Shown here piece after piece: positions 51,545-60,485 of a stretch of 64,000 bases of DNA; the first letter of the stretch is position 1, and every line of letters starts with the position of its first letter. The notes below the pieces were generated by a model, which had not been told where the DNA came from, did not search any database, and saw nothing but the letters and a program-made list of their open reading frames with translations. The position numbers and the translations under genes were made by a program. Origin of the DNA: Vallitalea pronyensis (GTDB lineage Bacteria > Bacillota > Clostridia > Lachnospirales > Vallitaleaceae); assembly GCF_018141445.1 (NCBI RefSeq), contig NZ_CP058649.1, positions 1,941,001-2,005,000 on the forward strand, given 5' to 3'.

Positions 51545-52336
51545 GTGAAAATAATGGACTTAACAAAGGAACATGAGTCATTGTTTTTTGTTTGTTTGGA
51601 AGATTGGTCGGAAGAAATGAAGGAAGCTGGCAACCACAAATGTACTTGGTATAACCACATGAAAGATAAAGGCCTAGGTGTAAAGCTTGCTGTAGATGAT
51701 ACGGGCAATGTTGGTGGGATGATTCAATATCTACCAATAGAACATGCTAATGCTGTAGGACAAGACGTCTACTTTATTGATTGTATATGGGTTCATAAAC
51801 ATAAAGAAGGACGAGGCGATTTTAGCAAGCAAGGTATGGGTAAGGCTTTATTAAAAGCGGCAGAAGAAGATGCTCAATCCCGTGGAGCAAAAGGTATGGT
51901 TGCTTGGGGTGTTTCCATGCCATTTTGGATGAAGGCATCATGGTACAAAAAACAAGGCTATAAAAAGGTGGATAAAAACGGTATGGCTTTACTCATGTGG
52001 AAGCCCTTTGTTGAAGATGCTGTTATCCCAAAATGGATGAAGCAAGTTAAAACACCTGAGGCTAACACTAACCCAGGAAAAGTCACCTTAACTGTTTTTT
52101 ACAGTGGACACTGTCCAGTTCAAAATCTATTGCTGGAACGAGCCAAGCGGGTTAAAGCCCTTTATGAACATCGAGTGGTGTTAAATGAAATCAATACGAT
52201 ACACCAAGACGTTTTTCGTGAGTGGGGCATACTAGACGGCTTATTTATTGAAGATAAACAAGTCAACCATGGACCGCCACTAACCTATAAAAAGCTATTG
52301 AAACTTGTGGAGAAAAGACTTTCGAAATTAACATGA
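51545..52336 (+). CDS. GNAT acetyltransferase with a C-terminal thioredoxin-like extension
   Basis: 263 residues from GTG 51545, which has AAGGAG nine bases upstream; the ATG at 51536 directly abuts that site and would be too close. The first 160 residues are a GNAT domain, with the acetyl-CoA loop around GRGDFSKQGMGKALLKAAEEDAQSRGAKGM. The last 85 (VTLTVFYSGHCPVQNLLLERAKRVKAL onward) resemble a thioredoxin-like module with a lone Cys in SGHCPV in place of CxxC. Related two-part GNAT proteins occur in Firmicutes and archaea without a firm function. It has its own promoter and appears unrelated to the lar operon. Confidence 0.8.
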   Translation: MKIMDLTKEHESLFFVCLEDWSEEMKEAGNHKCTWYNHMKDKGLGVKLAVDDTGNVGGMIQYLPIEHANAVGQDVYFIDCIWVHKHKEGRGDFSKQGMGKALLKAAEEDAQSRGAKGMVAWGVSMPFWMKASWYKKQGYKKVDKNGMALLMWKPFVEDAVIPKWMKQVKTPEANTNPGKVTLTVFYSGHCPVQNLLLERAKRVKALYEHRVVLNEINTIHQDVFREWGILDGLFIEDKQVNHGPPLTYKKLLKLVEKRLSKLT

Positions 52337-52547
52337 GCATGTTATAAAGATAGAATATGGAGCCATTTATAAGGTCTGTTTCAAAAACCAATTTTGTCCT
52401 TGAGAGGTATTTGGAAATGGCTACTATTGAATTTATCTTACGTATATGATAGACTTCACATAATGGTTTACATACTAAAAAGCGTAAGGATATACAAGAG
52501 TTAGCAAAAAGTGTCATAGAAACCAATGGACGAAAGGATATACCATC

Positions 52548-52946
52548 ATGAATGTGCTGATACAGTTTTCCTTTATTATTATCCTGTTAAAAATAGGCCA
52601 AGTTATTCAATACTACATCAACCCATTAATCAATATTCCAGAAGCTATATTAGCATTAGTCATCCTTTTTTTGTTATTACAATTTAAAAAAGTACGCATG
52701 AGTCAAATGAAGGAAATCAGTGATATCTTATTGGATAATATGGCATTATTTTTTGTTCCTTTAGGGGTTAGAATCATGACGCAGATGGAGCTTTTGTCAA
52801 GTAATATTACAGCCATCCTAGCCATCGTCATTCTATCAACAATCATAACATTTATAACCACATCATTGGTGGCAAAGCTTATGATGGCACTGCATCAGCA
52901 GGCGAAGGAAAGAAGGTCTTTACATGAAAGAAATACTAACGCATGA
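52548..52946 (+). CDS. lrgA: LrgA/CidA-family membrane protein
   Basis: 132 residues, four transmembrane helices, with the family segment INIPEAILALVILFLLLQFKKVR and DNMALFFVPLGVRIM. LrgA/CidA proteins are small holin-like membrane proteins linked to pyruvate or glycolate-type transport and cell lysis control. AAAGGATA precedes ATG. It overlaps lrgB by 23 bases, the standard two-gene arrangement. Confidence 0.9.
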   Translation: MNVLIQFSFIIILLKIGQVIQYYINPLINIPEAILALVILFLLLQFKKVRMSQMKEISDILLDNMALFFVPLGVRIMTQMELLSSNITAILAIVILSTIITFITTSLVAKLMMALHQQAKERRSLHERNTNA

Positions 52947-53601
52947 TGTTCTGTTTGGGTTAGCCATCACGATTATCATGTATAAGATTGGCGTTATGGT
53001 CAATAAAAAATTGGGTGTAATAGCAAACAGCTTATTAATCGCAATGATTGGCATCATAGGTGTTTTACTTGCTTTTGATATTCCCTTCGACGCATATAAT
53101 CAAGGCGGAAGTATCATCAGTGGATTTATTAATCCAGCTACAGTTGCTCTAGCACTACCCCTCTATAAAAACTTTGATTTGGTTAAAAAATACTTCCATA
53201 TCATATCCATATCGGTTATATCCGGCATCTTGGCATCAACACTATCGGTTATGGGTTTATCTTACTTGTTTCATGTGGGTGCTGCAATCAAACAATCCCT
53301 CATACCCAAAACAGTGACAACAGCTATTGCACTGCCTTTGTCAGAAAGTGTGGGAGGCATTCTTAGTCTTACGGTAATAGCCGTCATCATGACGGGCATT
53401 GTTGGTACCATTTTTGGACCGGTACTTTTTAAGCTATTGAAGGTAAAACATCCAATAGCACAAGGGGTTGCATTAGGGACAAGCTCCCACGCAATCGGTA
53501 CATCAAAAGCAGTAGAGATTGGTCAAGAAGTTGGAGCCATCAGTAGTATATCTTTGATTTTGGCAGGTGTCATGATGACCATTCTTATTGAAATCATTTA
53601 A
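52924..53601 (+). CDS. lrgB: LrgB/CidB-family membrane protein
   Basis: 225 residues with about six to seven transmembrane helices; conserved YNQGGSIISGFINPATVALALPLYKNFDLVKKYF, IPKTVTTAIALPLSESVGG and GVALGTSSHAIGTSKAVEIGQEVGAISSISLILAGVMM identify LrgB. LrgAB of several Firmicutes acts as a pyruvate uptake system, and in plants the fused homologue carries glycolate and glycerate. Start ATG 52924 lies inside lrgA with GAAGG upstream. Confidence 0.92.
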   Translation: MKEILTHDVLFGLAITIIMYKIGVMVNKKLGVIANSLLIAMIGIIGVLLAFDIPFDAYNQGGSIISGFINPATVALALPLYKNFDLVKKYFHIISISVISGILASTLSVMGLSYLFHVGAAIKQSLIPKTVTTAIALPLSESVGGILSLTVIAVIMTGIVGTIFGPVLFKLLKVKHPIAQGVALGTSSHAIGTSKAVEIGQEVGAISSISLILAGVMMTILIEII

Positions 53602-53672
53602 GAAACAGTAGTCATGTTTGGTCATTATAGATGCAGAAGTAGGAGGATTGAAACAACATAGGAGGGATAGTT

Positions 53673-54677
53673 GTGAAAAACAATTTATCACGGTTGGAGT
53701 ACATTATAAACATGGATAAGTTTCAAAAAATCCAAGATGATATTGCTGAAGCAACTGAAATGGCTGTATTAACCGTTGACTATAAAGGTGCTCCTATAAC
53801 AAAGCATAGCAGGTGCAGCGATTTTTGTACATTGATTCGAAGTCATCCTCAATATGCAAAACTATGCCAAAAATGTGATGCACGAGGTGGCTTAGAAGCT
53901 GTTCGAACCCAAAAACCCTATATTTATATATGCCATTTTGGCTTGATTGATTTTGCAGTACCCATTATGGTACATGATCAGTACCTGGGAGCCATCATGG
54001 CAGGCCAAGTGTTTATTAAGCATGATGAAAACAAAAAGAATCTTGAGAACATTGTTAATGCGCAATACGATAAAGTTCATTGTGAATGGGAACATGATTT
54101 TCACAAACTCCGTAAAAAAATACCCATTATGACGTTACAAAAGGTACAAGCTATTTCCAACATGCTGTTTCATATGAGTAACTATCTTGTTAATGAAGCT
54201 GTGTTAAAAATATCCTTAAATGAACTCAATGAAAAAATGCGATATATGGGTAAAGAGCAATTTAGGCCACAAGATGTATTACCTCATGATTTCATGCCTA
54301 ACCCTAACCATGATGATGTAGAGCACCACGAAAGGGAGGATATTAACCTTCTTATTAAACCAGCCTTACACTATATTCATGAGCATTATGCCAAGAAACT
54401 ATATCTTGAAGACATTGCATCTTTATGTAACATAAGTCCAAGCTATTGTAGTAAACTATTTAAACGTGAAACAGGGGATAGTTTTTCAACTTACGTGAAT
54501 AAAGTAAAAATTGAAAAAGCCAAAGTGTTATTACAAACAACGAAGCAACCGGTTTTAAATATTGCTTATGACTTGGGTTTTGAAGATTGCGGCTACTTCA
54601 TTAAGGTATTCAAAAAAATGGTTGATTTAACTCCAGCAGTCTATAGAAAAAAGGTTAAAGGAAAGAATTACCTTTAA
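53673..54677 (+). CDS. PocR-domain AraC-family regulator
   Basis: 334 residues. The N-terminal PocR sensory domain (about 10-165) has the family cysteines in RCSDFCTLIRSHPQYAKLCQKCDARGG and ICHFGLIDFAVPIMVHDQYLGAIMAGQVF. The C-terminal AraC domain (about 225-330) has LEDIASLCNISPSYCSKLFKRETG and VLNIAYDLGFEDCGYFIKVFKKMVDLTPAVYR. PocR proteins activate propanediol and glycerol/dihydroxyacetone genes, fitting the glycerol dehydrogenase and dihydroxyacetone kinase genes just downstream. GTG start at 53673 with GGAGGG upstream. Confidence 0.92.
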   Translation: MKNNLSRLEYIINMDKFQKIQDDIAEATEMAVLTVDYKGAPITKHSRCSDFCTLIRSHPQYAKLCQKCDARGGLEAVRTQKPYIYICHFGLIDFAVPIMVHDQYLGAIMAGQVFIKHDENKKNLENIVNAQYDKVHCEWEHDFHKLRKKIPIMTLQKVQAISNMLFHMSNYLVNEAVLKISLNELNEKMRYMGKEQFRPQDVLPHDFMPNPNHDDVEHHEREDINLLIKPALHYIHEHYAKKLYLEDIASLCNISPSYCSKLFKRETGDSFSTYVNKVKIEKAKVLLQTTKQPVLNIAYDLGFEDCGYFIKVFKKMVDLTPAVYRKKVKGKNYL

Positions 54678-54720
54678 AGCATCGGTATATATGTCATGTT
54701 TTACGTTATAATAATAAGGG

Positions 54721-54756
54721 TAGGTATAGATATACAACTATGCCTATTATTTTTTG
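54721..54756 (+). terminator. Intrinsic terminator after the PocR-AraC gene
   Basis: TAGGTATA / TATGCCTA stem (one wobble) with a 10-base loop and a T-rich tail ending in six T residues. The dha genes downstream therefore need their own promoter, which I could not place confidently in 54757-54942. Confidence 0.65.
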
Positions 54757-54942
54757 CGTTTTTTGCTGGATTTTACTATTTTTGAACAAAATAATAGGAT
54801 TTGTGTATGAAAATACTACTAATAATTCCTGTAAGAAGCCATATTATTTTAATGTAAATGCACATAAAATAGATTACTATAGAATTAAGGTATAAGAAGT
54901 ATAGGGTTTATCTCATGATCTACTCAAAAAAAAGGAGGATGT

Positions 54943-56034
54943 ATGATGAAAAAGGTATTGATATCACCAGCAAAATATTTGCAAGGTAACAATGAATTAT
55001 CTAATTTAGGGTCATATGTAAGGGGATTTGGGTACAATGCACTTCTTGTTGCATCCACAGATGATCAAGAAAGAGTGCAACATCATCTGGATGAAGCAAA
55101 TGAAAAAGAAAACTTTAATCTCATTTATGGTGGATTTAATACGGAATGTACCAAAAAAGAGATTGAAAGATTGCGAAGAATGTGCGCAAAAGATAATTGT
55201 GACGTGATCATTGGTTTAGGTGGGGGCAAAGCTTTAGATACGGCAAAAGCAGTAGGACACTTTGAGAATAAACCAGTTATTGTCGTACCAACCATTGCAT
55301 CAACAGATGCACCATGTAGTGGGCTTGCTGTCATATACACGGAACATGGTGAGTTTGAAGAATACATTTTTTTCAAAAGAAATCCAGATTTAGTTTTAGT
55401 GGATACAGGGATTATTGCGAAAGCACCAAGTCGTTTCCTAGTAGCAGGCATGGGGGATGCTCTTTCTACTTATTTTGAAGCACGGTCTTGTGCAAAAGCT
55501 TATGCCAATAATATTCCAGGTGGTAAGAGTACTTTAGCTGCCCTTGCCATTGCAAAATTATGTTATGAGACATTATTAGCGGATTCATTAAAGGCAAAAG
55601 CGGCCTGTGATAATAATGTGGTAACAGCTGCTCTAGAAAATATCATTGAGGCAAATATTTTATTAAGTGGCTTAGGTTTTGAAAGTAGTGGATTGGCAGC
55701 TGCACATGCTATACACAATGGTTTAACAGTTCTTGAAGAAACACATCACTATTTCCACGGTGAAAAAGTGTCCTTTGGTGTCATCGTACACCTTGTTTTA
55801 GAAAACGCACCATCAGAGGAATTAAATAAGGTGCTTCATTACTGTCAATCCTTGGGATTACCTGTTTGTTTAAAAGACTTAGGCGTCACAGACGTTACAA
55901 CTGAAAAAGTGATGGAAATCGCTAAAGCAGCATGTGCTGAGGGCGAAACCATTTATAATATGCCATTTGATGTGACGGTAGAAGATGTCTATGCAGCCAT
56001 TATAACAGCAGATGAACTTGGAGGTTCCATATGA
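54943..56034 (+). CDS. gldA: Glycerol dehydrogenase
   Basis: 363 residues, iron/zinc-type alcohol dehydrogenase fold. NAD-binding GLGGGKALDTAKAVG (about 85-99), VPTIASTDAPCSGLAVIY, and metal-ligand histidines in AAHAIHNGL and EETHHYFHGEKVSFG (about 250-282) are all present. It oxidises glycerol to dihydroxyacetone with NAD+, or runs in reverse. AAAGGAGG precedes the start. It overlaps dhaK by 4 bases, so dihydroxyacetone is passed directly to the kinase. Confidence 0.94.
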   Translation: MMKKVLISPAKYLQGNNELSNLGSYVRGFGYNALLVASTDDQERVQHHLDEANEKENFNLIYGGFNTECTKKEIERLRRMCAKDNCDVIIGLGGGKALDTAKAVGHFENKPVIVVPTIASTDAPCSGLAVIYTEHGEFEEYIFFKRNPDLVLVDTGIIAKAPSRFLVAGMGDALSTYFEARSCAKAYANNIPGGKSTLAALAIAKLCYETLLADSLKAKAACDNNVVTAALENIIEANILLSGLGFESSGLAAAHAIHNGLTVLEETHHYFHGEKVSFGVIVHLVLENAPSEELNKVLHYCQSLGLPVCLKDLGVTDVTTEKVMEIAKAACAEGETIYNMPFDVTVEDVYAAIITADELGGSI

Positions 56035-57026
56035 AAAAAATAATCAATAAACCAGAAGATTTAGTGATAGAGATGTGTCAAGGGATGGCTGCTGCACATC
56101 CTGATAAGATTGCATTTAAATCAAAATATAAATTAATCACACGAAAAACATTGAATAAAAATAAAGTAACCCTGATCAGTGGTGGGGGAAGCGGACACGA
56201 ACCTGCTCATGGCGGGTTAGTGGGTGAAGGCATGTTGGATGTTGCCGTTTGCGGTGATGTATTTGCTTCGCCTTCTACCATTCAAGTCTATAATGCTATT
56301 CTAGATAGTGAATCCGATAAAGGAACCCTCCTAATCGTCAAGAATTATTCAGGCGACTGCATGAATTTTGATGCAGCATCGGAAATGGCAGAAGAAGATG
56401 ATGACATCATGGTTGAAAAGGTATATGTCAATGATGATATAGCTGTAAAGGACAGCCTCTATACAGTTGGTAGAAGAGGTGTAGCAGGGACAGTGCTTGT
56501 CCATAAGATCGCAGGGGCTGCTGCTGAAAGAGGCGATAGCCTTCAAGACGTAAAAGCTGTAGCGGAGAAGGTCATTGCAAACGTAAGATCAATCGGTTTT
56601 GCTCTCACATCCTGTACCGTACCAGCAAAAGGAACCCCAACCTTTGAACTAGGGGATGATGAAATTGAATTTGGTGTAGGTATTCATGGGGAACCAGGTA
56701 TTGCTAGGGAATCCATTAAGTCAGCAGATACACTTGCTCAAGAGATGGTAGATAAATTGCTAAAAGACCTTCCATTTCATGGGGGTGACGAAGTAGCTCT
56801 TATGGTCAATGGGCTAGGTGGTACGCCATTACAAGAGTTGTATGTGCTGAATAACGCAGTGTATAAGTTACTGGAAAAAGCAAATATTAAAGTGTATAAG
56901 ACATTCGTTGGTAATTATATGACCGCAATCGATATGGCTGGTGCTTCTTTAACACTTTTAAAATTAGACGATGCATTAAAAGAATTATTGGATGCGCCAG
57001 TGGATACCATTGCATTGAAACAATAA
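56031..57026 (+). CDS. dhaK: Dihydroxyacetone kinase subunit DhaK
   Basis: 331 residues. SGGGSGHEPAHGGLVGEGMLD (about 50-70) forms the substrate pocket, and H219 in GVGIHGEPG is the histidine that binds dihydroxyacetone covalently. DhaK phosphorylates dihydroxyacetone using phosphate from DhaL-bound ADP. Start ATG 56031 has GGAGG upstream within gldA. Partner DhaL follows; no DhaM phosphotransferase subunit is in the window. Confidence 0.95.
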   Translation: MKKIINKPEDLVIEMCQGMAAAHPDKIAFKSKYKLITRKTLNKNKVTLISGGGSGHEPAHGGLVGEGMLDVAVCGDVFASPSTIQVYNAILDSESDKGTLLIVKNYSGDCMNFDAASEMAEEDDDIMVEKVYVNDDIAVKDSLYTVGRRGVAGTVLVHKIAGAAAERGDSLQDVKAVAEKVIANVRSIGFALTSCTVPAKGTPTFELGDDEIEFGVGIHGEPGIARESIKSADTLAQEMVDKLLKDLPFHGGDEVALMVNGLGGTPLQELYVLNNAVYKLLEKANIKVYKTFVGNYMTAIDMAGASLTLLKLDDALKELLDAPVDTIALKQ

Positions 57027-57058
57027 CCTGCAAAACAAAGAAAAAGGGAGGGTCTACA

Positions 57059-57694
57059 ATGGAAAAAGCTACATTAAAGAGTGTCATGACAGTCGTTGAC
57101 CAAATGGCTGATATCATTATAAAAAATGAGGTACCTTTCTGTGAATTGGATTCTGTGGCAGGAGACGGTGATTTTGGTATGTCTGTTGCAAAAGGGTTTA
57201 AAGTACTTAAAGAAAATTGGGAGGAGCTTTCAAAAGAAAGTATTGCTCAATTTTTAAAAGACAGCGGTATGATCATTACGGAGCATTGCGGTGGAGCTTC
57301 AGGCCCTATATGGGGATCCGCTTTTCGAGGTGCGGCTAAATACGCAAAAGGAAAAGAAGATTTGAATGTAAGTGAAGTAGCAGAACTGTTCCAAAGCGGC
57401 ATTGATGCCATTCAAAAAAGAGGTGGGGCTAAGCTTGGTGATAAAACTTTATTAGATGCAATTATACCAGCTACCGAATCTCTAAAAGAAAGTGCTGCTT
57501 CAAATATAAGCATGAAAGATGCCATGAAAAAAGCAGCCCAGTCTGCTGTTGACGGTGCGGAAAAAACAAAAGACATGGTAGCACGTAAAGGTAGAGCAAG
57601 CTATGTAGGTGAACGCAGTTTAAGTCACCCAGATGCTGGAGCAACAGCTATTGGTATCATTTTTACTGAAATTGTAGAGAACATGTCAAACTAG
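57059..57694 (+). CDS. dhaL: Dihydroxyacetone kinase ADP-binding subunit DhaL
   Basis: 211 residues. Metal-nucleotide motif DSVAGDGDFGMSVAKGF (about 28-45), GGASGPIWGSAFRG, and GDKTLLDAIIPA with the C-terminal GRASYVGERSLSHPDAGATA loop are typical of DhaL. It holds ADP and passes phosphate from DhaM to DhaK. Strong site AGGGAGGG. It is the last gene of the gldA-dhaK-dhaL operon, followed by a structured repeat and a terminator. Confidence 0.95.
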   Translation: MEKATLKSVMTVVDQMADIIIKNEVPFCELDSVAGDGDFGMSVAKGFKVLKENWEELSKESIAQFLKDSGMIITEHCGGASGPIWGSAFRGAAKYAKGKEDLNVSEVAELFQSGIDAIQKRGGAKLGDKTLLDAIIPATESLKESAASNISMKDAMKKAAQSAVDGAEKTKDMVARKGRASYVGERSLSHPDAGATAIGIIFTEIVENMSN

Positions 57695-57721
57695 TCAAAG
57701 GCAAAACATAGTTGGTGATGC

Positions 57722-57790
57722 GAATACCCGTTCAAGTAACATCACATGTTATTGGACAAAATCACTGACGTTTACGGTCTGAAGCTATAT
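57722..57790 (+). repeat. Structured intergenic element, copy 2 (shortened)
   Basis: It shares with the 8.0-kb element the order GTTCAAG-y-AACAT ... ACATGTT ... GACGTTTA ... GGTCTGAA..AGCT. TAACAT-CAC-ATGTTA forms a hairpin. The long outer stem is lost or reduced to about 6 bp. It lies directly between dhaL and its terminator. Confidence 0.55.
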
Positions 57791-57806
57791 AGAGGAAAAC
57801 GAAAAA

Positions 57807-57847
57807 GACTACTTTTTGGAGTATATGCCAAAAGTAGTCCTTTTTTT
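57807..57847 (+). terminator. Terminator of the gldA-dhaKL operon
   Basis: GACTACTTTTTGG / CCAAAAGTAGTC stem (one bulged T) with an 8-base loop and seven T residues. The region 57848-58078 that follows is A/T-rich leader with no gene and no promoter I can place confidently. Confidence 0.9.
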
Positions 57848-58078
57848 ATCATAAAATAATCAAATTCATTTCATCCTAACAATATCTGTTATGTATGTGT
57901 AAGGCACGTAATCTAACACAGAATACACCATGCAATTGTACTAAAACCTATAATCGTAAAAATAGGTATTCTCACATTCAATAGTTTAACACAACCAAAA
58001 CTATAAGTCTAGTAATTTTTTTTGTTTTATATACAATATAAGATACACATGAACAAAAAGAGATGGAGGTAAATAGTG

Positions 58079-60283
58079 ATGGAAGCGAAAAGACATGAAG
58101 ATTATAGGCAGGAAAAAGAAAGGCTAACCTATATCAAAAAGATAATTGAAGAAGAAATAGACTTATTAAGGCATAAAACCTATACCCATGTGAATGAGGA
58201 TGTGATACCCCATATGGTATATATGGACAATCAAAGAATGAAAAAACTAAATGGAGCCTTTCTTAATCCCTATTTTGGAAGAATTCATTTTAAAGAAAGC
58301 AATCAGAGTAAGATAGCGGATATTTATATAGGCAAAGCATCATTAATGGACCATGAAAGCGATCACGATGGGGTTATGCTGATAACCGATTGGCGAGCAC
58401 CCATTTCCACACTGTATTATGATCGTAACATTGGTCCAGTGGATTATCATTGTCCAGCAGGTAGAATTGATGGTGACTTATTGTTAAAAAGAAACTATAA
58501 GATTGAAGATGGCTATCTGGAAAAAATAACAGATATTGATGTAACAGCACTGGATGAAATGCTTTTAGAAGCCTTAGAAGACAAGAAAGACACAAAATTA
58601 AAAGATATTGTATCCACCATTCAATCTGAGCAAAATGCAATCATTCGTGCAGATTTAGCAAAATCTCTCATTATACAAGGTGTTGCTGGAAGTGGTAAAA
58701 CAACCATTGCACTACATCGCATTGCCTATTTGATCTACACCTATCAGCATCGATATAAACCAGATGAATTCATGATCATTGCACCAAATAAGCTATTTTT
58801 GCAATATATAGAGGATATGTTGCCAGAATTAGGGGTTGAAGATGTGGAACAAACAACCATGGAAATCCTAACAAGAGATATTGTCTCCGAATCCTTTTCC
58901 ATTGGAGAGAATGATGATAAGTTAAAGCGAATGATTGAGAACAAAAACCATGAAGAAATAAAAGCATTAAGAGCCCTATCTAAGATAAAAACAGGCATGG
59001 CCTATAAAGAAATACTGGACGTCTTTATTTATGAGATGATTCATGACATACTTCCCAGGGATGATTTCATCTTTGAAGGGGTTCTTTTTATCCGTGCAGA
59101 TAAACTATCGGCTATGTTTTACGAGTATTATAAAAGGTATTCCGTATTAAAAAGTATACAAATGATTAAGAATGTCTTAAAAACGCAATTTGAAAATCAT
59201 AAAAATGATATAGAGGATAACATTTACCAATCCATAAAAGATGCGCAAATAAACCTGAATGATACTGGGATAGACATGGTACAAGATAATGAGACCATGA
59301 AAAAGATGCATCTGGAGCAGCAAAAACGGTTTAAACATATGAAAAAGAATTTTATGAAGCAGATGCATGCCTATTTAAAAGAACCTAAAAAATCCATACT
59401 ACAGTATTATAAGCAATTTTTAATGAATACGGATTTAATCAAAAGGCTCGTAGGTGACGAGGCATATTTAATGGGTGCCTTTAAGGAGATGTCCAAACAT
59501 ATTCGTACAAAAAAAATGGTTGAAATCGAGGACTTACCAGCCCTTATGTATTTGCAGTATCAATTAAAAAGCACCGAAAAAATACAGGTCAAACATATCG
59601 TCATCGATGAAGGACAAGATTTTGGAACCTTTCAATTTTATGTGTTAAAGGCCATCATGAAAGAAGCGACGTTCACCATACTTGGCGATATTGCACAAGG
59701 TATTCATTATCATAGAGGAACTCAGGATTGGAAAGTTATTCAGCAACAAGTGTTTAAAGAGGAATGTCAAGTGAAGTATCTGCAAAAGAGTTACCGTACC
59801 ACAGTGGAGATTATGGATGCAGCCAATAAAGTCATTGAAAAAGTAGATGACGACAATATCATAACAGCACATCCCGTACTAAGACATGGGTTACAAGTAC
59901 AAAAAATTAAAAAAGAGAATGACATGGACATCGTTGATGCCATTGCCATGGAGCTGAATAAATATAAACGTGACTACCATTCTATTGCGATTATATGCAA
60001 AAACAATGGACAGTGTGAAAAGATGTATCATCATATGATCAATAAAGGGATACATGTTCAATGGTTAAAGGATAAAGAAGCGGAGTACAGCCAGCAGATT
60101 GTCCTGTTACCTTCCTATCTTGCTAAAGGCTTAGAATTTGATTGCGTTATTATTCCAGATGGCAGTCAAGACCATTATAAAATGAATAAGTTGGATGGGA
60201 TGTTGTTGTATGTCTGCATGACCAGAGCATTACATGCGTTAAACATATATTATGTGAAAGAGTCCAGTGACTTGTTAATGTAA
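58079..60283 (+). CDS. helD: HelD-like superfamily 1 helicase
   Basis: 734 residues. N-terminal coiled-coil arm (about 1-35, rich in Glu/Lys), then Walker A GVAGSGKTTIALHRIAYLIY (about 201-220), Walker B HIVIDEGQDFGTFQFYVLKA (about 500), and SF1 motifs near LGDIAQGIHYHRGT, LQKSYRTTVEIMDAAN and the C-terminal LPSYLAKGLEFDCVIIPDG and YVCMTRALHAL. HelD proteins of Gram-positive bacteria bind RNA polymerase and use ATP to free stalled complexes. ATG 58079 has ATGGAGGT upstream; GTG 58076 is next to it. It is monocistronic. Confidence 0.85.
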   Translation: MEAKRHEDYRQEKERLTYIKKIIEEEIDLLRHKTYTHVNEDVIPHMVYMDNQRMKKLNGAFLNPYFGRIHFKESNQSKIADIYIGKASLMDHESDHDGVMLITDWRAPISTLYYDRNIGPVDYHCPAGRIDGDLLLKRNYKIEDGYLEKITDIDVTALDEMLLEALEDKKDTKLKDIVSTIQSEQNAIIRADLAKSLIIQGVAGSGKTTIALHRIAYLIYTYQHRYKPDEFMIIAPNKLFLQYIEDMLPELGVEDVEQTTMEILTRDIVSESFSIGENDDKLKRMIENKNHEEIKALRALSKIKTGMAYKEILDVFIYEMIHDILPRDDFIFEGVLFIRADKLSAMFYEYYKRYSVLKSIQMIKNVLKTQFENHKNDIEDNIYQSIKDAQINLNDTGIDMVQDNETMKKMHLEQQKRFKHMKKNFMKQMHAYLKEPKKSILQYYKQFLMNTDLIKRLVGDEAYLMGAFKEMSKHIRTKKMVEIEDLPALMYLQYQLKSTEKIQVKHIVIDEGQDFGTFQFYVLKAIMKEATFTILGDIAQGIHYHRGTQDWKVIQQQVFKEECQVKYLQKSYRTTVEIMDAANKVIEKVDDDNIITAHPVLRHGLQVQKIKKENDMDIVDAIAMELNKYKRDYHSIAIICKNNGQCEKMYHHMINKGIHVQWLKDKEAEYSQQIVLLPSYLAKGLEFDCVIIPDGSQDHYKMNKLDGMLLYVCMTRALHALNIYYVKESSDLLM

Positions 60284-60327
60284 GAGAAATCAATGTGTAT
60301 ATGGATTTAATCAATTATGGTATGACG

Positions 60328-60431
60328 TAGGAAAGTATACGCTATTATGCGAAAAGTGGGGCCATAGAAGGCCAAGCCCAACCCTATAACCATAACGTTT
60401 AGGTTGAAAGCATCATAACGTCATCTTCCTA
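60328..60431 (+). repeat. Structured intergenic element, copy 3
   Basis: The outer arms (60328-60350 and 60410-60431) pair imperfectly and have a different sequence from copy 1, yet both copies start TAGGAAA and share the core GCGAAAAG, GCC...GGC, a CC/GG inner stem (CAACC/GGTTG), ACGTTTAGG and TGAAA. The first inner hairpin of copy 1 is missing. It lies 45 bases after helD in the same orientation. Confidence 0.5.
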
Positions 60432-60485
60432 GACCATTTGCTATCATAAAATGTATGCTCCCATAGTCCAGTTTTATGGGTGTTG

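Noticed and set aside
60461..60480. Short CCCATA/TATGGG hairpin as a pdxT terminator
   Set aside because: The stem is about six pairs and no T run follows on the minus strand, so it was not annotated.
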